This document shows positions 1 through 8,937 of a stretch of DNA of 20,912 nucleotides, one piece after another. Made by a program: the position numbers and the translations under genes. Numbering within the stretch: position 1 is the stretch's first letter; each line of letters starts with the position of its first letter. The DNA comes from Saccoglossus kowalevskii (lineage: Eukaryota > Hemichordata > Enteropneusta > Harrimaniidae): NCBI RefSeq assembly GCF_000003605.2, contig NW_003108582.1, forward strand, positions 43,394 to 64,305, given 5' to 3'. The notes beneath the pieces were generated by a model that saw nothing but the letters and a program-made list of their open reading frames with translations, did not search any database and was not told where the DNA came from.

Positions 1-440
1 TGTGCCGCTTAATAAATATAGTTTTGTTCCCTTTTTGAATTTCCTAATCGTTCCACAATGTTTGACCCAGATAGTTCCTTGCTGTTTTAATTTGTCAATT
101 ATTATCTGTCACCGTGCTCTGTATGTTTGTTATTTCCCGTCAAAATTCATTACTAACCTAATCGCATTTTGTACGTAGCCCATTGCTCTTATAATTCCAA
201 ACAGAGTTTCCTTCACAGAAAGAAAACATTATGTTAAACATTTGTTTCCAAGCACTGGAATTTTGGGATGAGAGTGATCTTTTAATCCAGGACATCTAAG
301 TTCATTAAGTATGGTATTTTCACTTCTCCAAGAGTTCATAACTCTTCTACTAACCTTGTCTCCTTTACTATTCCACACGAAATTATATAATATTTGTTCA
401 ATTTTTTTTATTATTTTTGTCAAGGTAAAGGCAGGCTTAA
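1..440 (-). mobile_element. Decayed LINE (CR1/L2/Jockey-type) reverse transcriptase C-terminal fragment
   Basis: Read leftward from about 440, the minus strand encodes FTLTKIIKKIEQILYNFVWN followed by SKGDKVSRRVM. This has the usual shape of the region after the RT catalytic core in CR1/L2/Jockey-like LINEs (hydrophobic-N-F-(I/V/L)-W-N-(G/S)-K, then D-K-V-x-R). After about 30 residues the match moves to another minus-strand frame, which reads MSWIKRSLSSQNSSAWKQMF and then VWNYKSNGLRTKCD. That is the typical W-(I/L)-K-R-L-L ... W-K downstream block. The frame change and the stop codons show a dead copy. The RT catalytic domain is not visible in the window and would lie to the right on this strand, where the sequence is already unrecognisable. 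Family assignment is from motif shape only. Confidence 0.72.
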
Positions 441-1157
441 GAATTAATAATTAAATTTTGGCAATATTAGACTTTTGATAAAAAGTTAGTTGTCAGGTTC
501 CTTTGATTCCAAATGTTCAGCAGCTGTTTACTTATTGTTCAGCTTGTGTTTATTGTTATACCTAAACTTTAAAATACCGTCAGTCCACATTAAGTTGCTA
601 TTTGTTGATTTGTTCGGTTTCGTTTTGGCCAAGACCAAGTAGTGTGTGTTTTTCTTAATTTGTTTGAAGATCTGTAAAATCATCGAGTACTATTATGATG
701 AATGTATCATCAGCACATACTAGTAAGTCAGAACCAAAAAAAAAATATTCCTATAAATCAAATGCTTTTTCGAAGTCGACCAACAATAACGACCCTTGGA
801 TATTGTTTAGTATATTTCATTATATCATACAAAAAATACGATTATGTATCTTTTATTTACATACCTCACTTGGAATGCACTGATAATTTGGGGGAAAATC
901 TCCTTTAATTGCCTCGAAATACACGATGTCGCAATGTTATATTCAAGTTTTGTGTATTGTGGCAAAGTATATTTTATTGTATTGTTTAAAGTTACTACCG
1001 ACTACTGTGTGTAACTTTGAGATGCGGTCATCCGATCATCAGTCGGAACAACACTTGCGAGTCATTTATCATTACAGTGACAGTGTTATGCCAGATGCAT
1101 CTGGAATTCCCTTAGAGAATGATTAGAATTGGTATGCGAGTAAATAATCACCGATAA

Positions 1158-1165
1158 TGACGTCA
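1158..1165. promoter_or_regulatory. Palindromic CRE (TGACGTCA)
   Basis: This is an exact full-length CREB/ATF consensus palindrome. It lies in the relatively CpG-rich patch at roughly 1150-1460 and has no adjacent gene that I can identify. A second exact copy lies at 5541-5548. Function is inferred from motif identity alone. Confidence 0.3.
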
Positions 1166-2597
1166 AGGTATGGTGACAATTTATATGGACAGGCACACGG
1201 AATAGTATTCAACAATTGATAACAGTGTTGACGTTTCAAATAAGATATGAATGTGCTCTTTTCATTGTTGTTAAAAACGTTAAAGGTCGGCGGTCGTCTC
1301 GTAGCGCATGTTCGAATTTCGTGTAAACAAACAATGTATTTTACATGCGTTGTATACGTCGCTATGAGTCCCATATTGAACAGAACGAGGCGCGAGGACT
1401 ACCACCCTTTAACAAGAAACGAATTCAGTCGTTACATGCCGTGCGTTCAAGGGTCAGAGGTCAAGTTACATACATTCTGAAGGGATGTGCGGGAAACAAA
1501 CCAAGAATTTCGATTGTACGATGATGTTTATCAGAAAATCCTACGTGGGATTTAGTGACTGGATACAGATACTGAAATCTAAAGATCACAAAAGAATCTA
1601 TAAAAAAATGCTCGGCCATTTTCGGCTATCATCGGCAAGATCTTCTGAGACCCAGATTTCGTGCAAATACTATAAACTGCGGCCTTATGTATATATGACA
1701 CATGTAAAAGTAATACTTCATAAATTGTGTAGTCATTTCTCATCTAGAATAAAAAGTGAACTCCCTTAAAAATATTTAAAAAAAATTGGAACTTTAAGGT
1801 GATTAAAATATATTGTATTGACTTTTAAAATATTAAGTAATCACTTTCCAATATCTTGACCGGGCGCCGCCTAGTACGATCGCACTGTGCCTTCGATCAT
1901 TCTAGGAAAGTATGTGAACTGCAGATAATTTTCGTTGTAGTCTTGTCGTATTTTCTACAAGAACAGGGAAAAGAAATATTTTCAGATAAAAAAAAAATGA
2001 TAATGATCAATTTCAAAAAAAAACAAACTAATGAATAGTAATGACGTTACAATATCTTTCGCATGCATTCGACTGCAGCATCAATGGACCTTTTTTCAGT
2101 ATCTGAATTTTTTGACATTATGAGAGCTCTTAGGCGTTCAATCACAGCCATTTATAACGTTTCGTGGTTGTGTTATGACATACATACGGACTTTCAACGA
2201 AACAACATAAACAAACGATGGATTCTCGGTCTACTTAGAAACGCGGTTTCACACAACAACTTCACATTTTGTGAGAGGGCGCCCTCTTGCGTCATTTCGT
2301 ATTGCGGCCTTTTGTTTTTATTTTATATATTGATGGATTTTCTCTTTGAACTTTAGTTCGTGTATATCGACATTAAAATTGGCGTGGCGATCTGAAGGTC
2401 GAGTTTTTGTTTTTTTTCTGCTGTTTTATCGCTTATTTTATCAGTGATGTGGCAGTGACATTGATTAATTAGTAATATATGTTGTTGTTTTTGACGTGTT
2501 TGTGTGTATGCCCATAACAAAAACATACATGAAGTTTTCTCGGAGTCGTCTAATTGTCAGTCACTCAAACCATGGCATACTGAAACGCTGTCTTCCT

Positions 2598-2610
2598 CCC
2601 CCCCCCCCCC
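2598..2610. repeat. Poly-C homopolymer (13 nt)
   Basis: Thirteen consecutive C. It is one of three long C/G homopolymers in about 1.6 kb (the others are at 2999-3008 and 4174-4186) in an otherwise AT-rich region. Confidence 0.95.
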
Positions 2611-2629
2611 AATTATTGACATCCAGCTC

Positions 2630-2755
2630 TCAGAAGTAAAACAATGGATGATAACAGGATTTGAAATAATTTGTCTGTCCAGGCACGGACGTGGCCGGGT
2701 ATGTTTGAAAGTATGTCACAACCGATTTCACTAACTGATGCAAGATGTCCGCCAT
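2630..2755 (-). CDS. Short minus-strand ORF (41 aa) starting at a YY1-type ATGGCGGAC, possible first exon
   Basis: On the minus strand an ATG at 2755-2753 sits inside a perfect YY1-type AAGATGGCGGA element (2748-2758). It opens a 41-codon frame, beginning MADILHQLVKSVVTYFQTYP, that ends at a TGA at 2632-2630. The start has good context (A at -3, G at +4). MAD- starts within AAGATGGCGG elements are common in first exons of housekeeping genes. I do not recognise the peptide. There is no strong GTAAG-type donor before the stop; only weaker GTGAAA and GTTGTG candidates are seen. It could be a real first exon of a leftward gene whose body is outside the window, a micro-ORF, or chance. Confidence 0.22.
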   Translation of the reverse strand: MADILHQLVKSVVTYFQTYPATSVPGQTNYFKSCYHPLFYF

Positions 2756-2785
2756 CTTCGCCTTTTACTCGTGAGTTGTGATTGG
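2748..2785 (-). promoter_or_regulatory. Possible leftward promoter: CCAAT box plus YY1-type AAGATGGCGGA
   Basis: The plus strand shows CCGCCATCTT at 2749-2758, the exact reverse complement of the YY1 consensus AAGATGGCGG, and ATTGG at 2781-2785, which is an inverted CCAAT box about 25 bases upstream of it on the minus strand. An upstream CCAAT box with a YY1 element at the start codon is a typical arrangement for a TATA-less promoter. Direction would be right to left. No downstream gene is identified, so this rests on motif geometry. Confidence 0.3.
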
Positions 2786-2998
2786 GAAAATAAACAATCC
2801 CGGAAACAATAAACAAACAAGTTGTCATGTTTCGTATTGTATCTCGTAATGTGAAATGTCAATCACTTTGAGAAACCCTGGCTGGTATTTTTGCCACCCC
2901 GTGCCTGGGAGCGTAACGTTACGCTGATGATGGTGTTATGTTTCCACTGAACCAGTATATAATTCGAACAGTCGGCGTAAACTATTGGCCAAAATGAA

Positions 2999-3008
2999 GG
3001 GGGGGGGG
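2999..3008. repeat. Poly-G homopolymer (10 nt)
   Basis: Ten consecutive G, in non-coding sequence. Confidence 0.95.
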
Positions 3009-4173
3009 TATGTATGCGGAGACCAGATTTACAAACTGCAGCCTTGTGATCGTACCAAAAACTTTTACCGGACACTTCGCTGACGTTGGTTGTTTATAAG
3101 TATAGTAAGCATTGGAACTGGCTTTCATCATCGCCTATGAACTTGTCTTCACCTTGACTTGAACTTGAAAAGCGTCCACTGTCCAATGTTGCAATTTCGC
3201 CGTCGTCGTCGTTTTTACATGATGTTTTTTGTGTGCATTGAAATCGAGACAAATAAATATTTCCTACGAAATACCTAAGCCGTTGTGGCCAGTGAACGAT
3301 GTGTACACATTAATTCACAACTAACGCACTATGAAACGCTCCATAGAAAAAAAACAAAAACAAAAAAAAACTATAGTTTAATATAAAACGTCAATTGGTT
3401 GACACAAACTTTTTGCATAAGGTCATCGCCCGATTCGCTGAAGTGGTTCTGATGTTGTAAATCAGAATGCTGTCAACGATACGCTATCGCCACTAACATA
3501 ATGATAACACGACCGATAGTGGTAACTGAATTACCACAAGCCTAAACTCTCTGCTTTGATAAATTGTACTTTGGAAGCCATAAATCAAAGACACGTCCGA
3601 CGGCACGTCCATCATTCCACGCAGTCCGCGCACGATAACGTTGATAGTGTGGTTTAAAGTGTACTGGAGCGCAGAGTTAAAAACACCATAAATGCGCAAA
3701 GTTCCTGTACTTTGTTTCCCCGTATGAAATCTGTCAACACATGTCGTTTGTTTATAGGATAGGGGATAAGTTGTCTGACAGTTTGAATTTCGTTGCCGCA
3801 GGTCGTTTTACGAGTTGCGTGAAGGCAGTTGGTATTGCCATGTGGTACTGTAGGCGGGCAGGTGGATATTTTAAATTGAATTAAAAAAAAAGAGCGAGTA
3901 GTACAATTTTTCGAACTTTTTTTCCTGACGCAAATTATTGGCAAAAATACTCCTTATAGTTTTGCTTGATAACATAGATGGAATGCATTAAACACTAAAA
4001 TATTGTTTGTCATAATTATTATTGTGGCATATTGTTTTATTTTTCTTCTTCTCTCATTTGGAGACTGCTGTTAAATTTTGAATTTAATTAATTATTAGTC
4101 TGTTTATTTATCAAGAAATATATCACAACAACTGTGTACGGAAATAAGTCGACATACTGCGCACGTGTGTGTT

Positions 4174-4186
4174 GGGGGGGGGGGGG
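4174..4186. repeat. Poly-G homopolymer (13 nt)
   Basis: Thirteen consecutive G directly after a short GT-rich stretch (gtgtgtgtt). Confidence 0.95.
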
Positions 4187-4576
4187 TAACACATCCCTAA
4201 GATTGCTAGCATTAACATATAATTTATTATCAAGAATTTAGATATTTCCGTACCACGAAATGCTTGCATTTAATAAATTTATACAATTGGTGGTTCCACG
4301 TAACTAATGTCTGAACGATTATGGATAATATACGCATCAACCAATTATGTTACATTTTGTTAACAAATTACTATCAGCTTACATAAAGGAATATGTACAA
4401 AAACAATTTTTGAAATGATCGTATTTATCAAAATTCCATAGGACATAGACATCGTACTGTATGTTATTAAATTATTATTATAAAACTTATATAAACTGTG
4501 CATTCTTCGAGTGGAGCCCGTGGACTCTTACAAAATTATTTATTTCACATCCACGGCGGCGTCTAAAACTAGTGTT

Positions 4577-4587
4577 TGTTTACGTCA
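4577..4587 (+). promoter_or_regulatory. Overlapping FOX-like and CRE/ATF-like motifs
   Basis: TGTTTAC (4577-4583, forkhead core) overlaps TTACGTCA (4580-4587, ATF/C-EBP-type half palindrome). It lies in a short CpG-containing patch within AT-rich DNA. Motif identity only; no target gene is evident. Confidence 0.2.
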
Positions 4588-5540
4588 CATGCTTGCCGGG
4601 AGAAAGCAACAGGTACGAACACGTGTGACCCGGATCTGTACGCACGCCCTCAACATACAAGTACCTGGAAACAGTGGACACGTTCACAAATCGGTATTTT
4701 GTGTCGAAAGCTAACACAACAAAGCTCGAGAAGGCAAAAGACGAGGAGTTATTTATTTTATTTACTCTATTTCCATGTTGTTATTTTCAAAAAGTGCTGA
4801 ACCGTCAAATGCCATTAAATTGTCGAACAAAGCGCTATTACGGACTCAGTGTTTGTTTTCAGAATTTGTTTTTGAATGGATGAATAGAAAGTCTTCCTTG
4901 ACCGTTTGGCTCTTGTTGACGCCTTTCTTTTGGAGGCCTGTGTTAATGCGCCACTTTTTTTGTTTACCGTTGTAAGTACTTTCCAACCTACCACTTCACA
5001 GGTCGGTTAGACGCACCTTTCAGACGCGATCTGTTGACTATTACGTAGATAAAGTAGAAGAGCGATCAATAGGATATGCAAAACAAAGCAAGGTGGCGCA
5101 CACGGCAAAACCCATGGACAAAAACCAGGTCAAATCGTATACCAGAAAATTTTGGAAATTGGATATCCGAACAAGTGGAGTTCTAACGCATTTTTGTGGT
5201 TAAACTGAACGATCACGTCCCCAATGTAAAACGTGTCGCTACTAAAAAGTGATCCGGTTCGATTATTTTAAGTTTACTATTTCCCCCCTCGAGTGTTTCA
5301 TTAGCTATGCAAATAGATGGATAGATAAAGTAAAAAAGCTTTGGGGCGTGAGTATTTACCCCCCGGGTTTCTAAATCCTATCTCGGTATTTAGCTGACTT
5401 GGTTTTTAGCGCAAAGAACATATTTTGTACAAATATATGTAATCGGGGATGGTTCCGTCGAATTAGTATTAGCACTTTCCAAATCACTAGTTGTAAAAAT
5501 CTGTTTCTCGTGCGTAGATAAAGGTTTAATTCAACTTTTT

Positions 5541-5548
5541 TGACGTCA
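5541..5548. promoter_or_regulatory. Palindromic CRE (TGACGTCA) about 0.7 kb upstream of the MN1 start codon
   Basis: This is the second exact CRE palindrome in the window. Its distance to the probable MN1 promoter (about 150 bases upstream of the NRF1-like site at 5686) makes it a plausible promoter-proximal element. Function is inferred. Confidence 0.35.
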
Positions 5549-5685
5549 TTGATTACAGGGCACACCCTTTTTCGGACGAGGCATAGTTTTGTCACGTTTG
5601 GCGCACGGATTCGCAAACAAAAGAATTTGTGTGGAAAATTATTTTGGTGACCCCTTTACACCTCTGCTCTATTGGTATGTGCCAG

Positions 5686-5694
5686 GCATGCGCA
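5686..5694. promoter_or_regulatory. NRF1-like site, probable MN1 promoter region
   Basis: GCATGCGCA matches the core of the NRF1 palindrome (consensus YGCGCAYGCGCR) on one side. It is followed within 25 bases by CACCATTATGGCCGACG, which resembles a YY1/initiator-type ATG element. CpG density rises here and continues into the MN1 coding exon, as expected for a CpG-rich promoter. Transcription would start roughly between 5690 and 5715. A TATAAA at 5994-5999 is an alternative start about 215-245 bases upstream of the MN1 ATG. Confidence 0.35.
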
Positions 5695-5710
5695 GAATAC
5701 AGTCACCATT

Positions 5711-5752
5711 ATGGCCGACGAGGGTGAAATTGACAATAGTCTTGGAATGTAA
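5711..5752 (+). CDS. Short upstream ORF (13 aa) in the probable MN1 5' UTR
   Basis: An ATG in good context (A at -3, G at +4) opens MADEGEIDNSLGM followed by TAA. If transcription starts near 5700 this is the first uORF of the MN1 mRNA. A second upstream ATG at 5838 would read M-L-K-V and, if the predicted 5' UTR intron (5850-6147) is removed, would end after one more codon (GCG TGA). Alternatively the 13-codon frame is the start of a different spliced transcript. Either would be expected to lower translation from the main start. I do not recognise the peptide. Confidence 0.25.
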   Translation: MADEGEIDNSLGM

Positions 5753-5849
5753 ATGCTACGGTATCTCGAATCGACCCAGCGAACTGCTTTGAATCGCCAC
5801 CAAACTAGACTTTGAAGTGTTCTTAGCTCGACCAAATATGCTGAAAGTG

Positions 5850-6147
5850 GTAAGACTCGAATGGAAATCAGCCCGTTCTACGCAAAATCATGGCACAATT
5901 TGGGGTCTTCGAAGAAAGACAGTTCGCGGTGTGTGCTGCTAGTAGTGGCGATTAGTGGACAGAGTAGGGTGTGAAGCAGGAGTTCAGAAACCATATAAAT
6001 GCTGTTTGCAGTAGCTCCGTTTTGCTGAATGCTTCCGAACTTTGAAAGGAGGCGACAACTGTGTCTCGAATTTGACTGCAGTTTCACGTCGCCTCGATTG
6101 GGGGATACATTCAACCACGATCTACTCGTGTTCTGTGTTATTGACAG
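5850..6147 (+). other. Possible 5' UTR intron of MN1
   Basis: A good donor (AAAGTG|GTAAGA at 5850) pairs with a plausible acceptor (TGTTCTGTGTTATTGACAG|G, ending at 6147). Removing these 298 bases would leave about 93 bases of 5' UTR before the MN1 ATG at 6241. Human MN1 carries its 5' UTR in the large first exon, so such an intron would be a difference. It rests on splice-site appearance only; an unspliced 5' UTR from the TATAAA at 5994 is equally possible. Confidence 0.25.
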
Positions 6148-6240
6148 GCGTGATTTCTGCCGTGAGTCTGTGTCTGTATTCTATATCGGCGTGACGATCT
6201 ACTAATCGATACTGTGGGCGGTCCTAACTGATAAGAGACA

Positions 6241-8937
6241 ATGTTTACATCCACTAACCCAGCGGCCGGAAGGGGTCATCATTCACAAGTAGGAGCGAGT
6301 AGCGTAGAACACCCCGTTCATCACACCGCTGCTCAAAATTACGAATTTTCGAATGCCCGGTCACAAGCCAGATTTTCACACGATAACAACCACCCCAATG
6401 CTGGCACAGTGTCGCATTCCGACGCTTTAGTGGAAAATATGAAAGGGTTTGAATGCAGTGATTTGGACAATGCTTTACTCAGCGGACAAGCTCCACCGAA
6501 CGGGGATTTTAGTTTTCCGTTTTCCAACGGTCAGGGACAACACGCAGCGGCGATGCAGCAGTCACGTATGGCAATGGACGCATCACATAATTTTAACCCA
6601 ATGAACCACGGTCGAGCGAGTATGGACAGTTTCCCGTTCGACGAGCATCAAGGCGGCGTACAACAACAAAATAGACCACGATCTAGCCAACCTTCCCTCT
6701 CCGATTCTGCAATGGCTGATGATTTTCACCAGTCAACGGAATCCGTTTTTAGTCCTGCTTTACAGCCAAGTATTCATCAAGGGGAATGCGACGTCGATTC
6801 GTACGGGAGATCGACAACCCGACGCGTTTCGGAACCGTGCCCAACGCCTCTGCCAAGCCACGCGGCGCCGTATCAACGTACAAATTCATTCCCGGCTGAA
6901 AACACGACAATGACGACCCAATACGGCGGGTTCCCCGGGAATCGAGGGATAGCACAGAACGGAGCCAACATTGGAAACACCGTACAAACTTTTTACCCGA
7001 ATCAGGGCGGACATTCCAATACACAAAATGTAGATACTAGTTTACCCGGGATTTATGAAAGGAACGCAGATACGCAGACCACTTCAATGAGCCCACATAT
7101 GCATGGACAAAATGTAAGCTACAATAGGGCTGCATCAAACATACCCGGCATGAATACTTCCATAAGCAAGCCAATGGACTTTCTTCCACAGGGTAACCTT
7201 GTACACAATATACCCTCGTCTTATCAGGGCCAAGGTATGGCATCAAATATGGCTTCCACAAATACAGTGAATAGCAATCGTCTTCACCATTTGCCACAGC
7301 AAGTGTACCAACAGTATGTTAACCAACTACCACCACAGGCATCACCGAGACAATTCCCACCACACATGCAGCCAAATCGGGTGAGTCATCCTCATTTTGT
7401 TAATGCCAGCCCACCTTACAGTACGGCCGGTTATAGTGGACAGAGAAATTTCCAGTCAGCAGAGTGTGCCAAACCAGTGTTTCAAGGGACAATACAGGGT
7501 AGTTTCCACAGAAATTCAAATGTTCCTTCCATGCAGAACATGCCAAACTTGCCAAGGTATCCCGGGGGTCAGTCTGGGGGCCATCCGCGGTATCCGGCAC
7601 CACAGCAGGGATATAGAACCAATTCAGGGGCACAATTTGGGGTTATTAGGAGTGGGATGGAGTTTCAAAATCCAAATGGTGGGGGCACCCAGCGACTGAG
7701 ACATTTTGGACCGATGTTGGAGAATGGTGCAGTACATCCCAGGTATCAAACAGAACAAATGCATGGGTATCCAAGGCAGGCAGCAGTTGTTTCTCCAACT
7801 GGTAACTTTCCCGGAATGCAGCAAATGAGTGAACCAGTTGGAATGATGGAAGGCAGACCAACTTCAAGAGCCCCCCAGGTACCAATGGGTCCTGGCATTC
7901 AGCACAGACCCAATTATCCTTATAATCAATTGAATGGAAATTATCAAAGTAATAATGGGCCGAACACACTTCAATGTGGCCCTGGTGAACATTTTCAAAA
8001 TGCTGCCCAATTTGCAAACATGGAAGCAACTCCCAGACCCACTCGACCTCCATTGACAACAGCAGCATCATTTGCACAAGTGCTACAAGCGATGGCAAAA
8101 AGAGACCACACACTTGAAGAACCTAATCAAACTTGGGCTGAACTTGGGTCCATTCAGAGTATTCACACTCCCCCTGTACAAAACAGTCAACCCATTGATG
8201 CCCAGGAGCCCGAGCTGAGTCCCGGTGTTCCATACTCTGATGATCCTCGAGGTGAAAAAAGGGGTAGTATGCTATTCAGTGCAGAACTTGAAAAACTAGC
8301 AAAACTGTCTCGAAATCCTGCTTTTGCAAATTTTCCTGAAATAACTGACGATCTTCAAACCCCAGATATGATATCTCAGCAACAACATCAACAACAACAA
8401 CAGCAGCAGCAGCAACAACAACAACAGCAACTAACTTCACAACCACAAAATGAAGAAATGAGAATTGATACTGAACAAACTTTTGTTGATGAACAAAGTG
8501 GGCTGATAACAACAAGCCAACATATTGCAAATTCAAACACACTGGACATGGTAGAGAGTGGGCTGCCAAGTTTTGAAGAGTTAGTTTCAGATAGAAACAA
8601 CACTCATTTGCCTGTTAGTAAGGTTGAAACTACCCACCTAAAAATGCTAGAAAGTCCAACAACAACAGCTGTTACCACAACCACTTCAGTATCCACCAGT
8701 ATGCCAGTACCTGTTACCAGTGTCCAACAATTTCAACCCAAAACTGAGAATTCTCCCTCTGTGGGCACTCTCAGTCCAGAGGATTTCAAGGAAATCACGG
8801 ACCAGATTGAAGCAAGTACACCAAAAACGATAGAAAAGACAGAAAGCCCCAATCATGTCAGTGACACAATGGAACTGATGAAATCTGACATCCATCCCGT
8901 GGAGTCACAGAAGCTGTTAAACAGTTGCAGCGAATGA
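6241..8937 (+). other. MN1: MN1 reading block A: N-terminal disordered region (frame 1)
   Basis: There are 898 codons from ATG to TGA. The protein is rich in Q, N, H, P, S, G and M, with no transmembrane segment, signal peptide or folded domain, as in vertebrate MN1. Local similarity to human includes an R-x-S-x-C-P-x-x-L-P-like patch (RRVSEPCPTPLP, residues about 195-206) and QAMAKRD...WAELG (about 616-636), which keeps the M-A-x-R and A-x-L-G spacing of the human segment. The last 150 residues turn S/T/E-rich with SP/TP sites (ENSPSVGTLSPEDF), typical of phosphorylated linkers. CpG is dense in the first 700 bases and scarce towards the end. If ribosomes stayed in this frame, the product would stop at 898 residues and lack every strongly conserved MN1 motif. 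Confidence 0.88.

Larger units (their letters stand above)
440..2620. other. Anonymous non-coding stretch
   Basis: No recognisable gene. Open frames here are short (up to about 100 codons), lie on both strands and show no family motifs. The subregion around 1250-1460 is richer in CpG than its surroundings and is partly open on both strands, but its translations (for example a 77-residue plus-strand frame at 1247-1480) match nothing I know. A palindromic CRE-like TGACGTCA lies at 1158-1165. The stretch 1990-2030 is A-rich. A 13-base C run at 2598-2610 closes the segment. Confidence 0.6.
2800..5650. other. Anonymous non-coding stretch between the possible leftward promoter and MN1
   Basis: I see no gene. 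Open frames are all under 100 codons, and overlapping frames on both strands give no known motif. Notable items are the G homopolymers at 2999-3008 and 4174-4186, an overlapping FOX-like TGTTTAC and ATF/CRE-like TTACGTCA at 4577-4587 in a locally GC-richer patch (4550-4720), an octamer ATGCAAAT at 5307-5314, and a full palindromic CRE at 5541-5548. The last two are near enough to MN1 to be upstream regulatory sequence. Confidence 0.55.

Noticed and set aside
6339-8903. Minus-strand and other-frame ORFs of 60-155 codons overlapping the MN1 exon
   Set aside because: They are shadows of a long low-complexity coding exon; none has a family motif, and the plus-strand frame carries the conserved MN1 islands.
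8618-8910. Possible 293-bp intron (GTAAGG donor, CACAG acceptor) whose length would explain the first frame change
   Set aside because: The whole interval is open in frame 1 with convincing coding character (PKTENSPSVGTLSPEDFKE), and the acceptor has no real polypyrimidine tract. Kept only as an alternative to test with cDNA.
8857-8924. Possible 68-bp intron (GTCAGT ... AAACAG) restoring frame
   Set aside because: Weak donor, no polypyrimidine tract, and a size that is unusual beside a many-kilobase intron.
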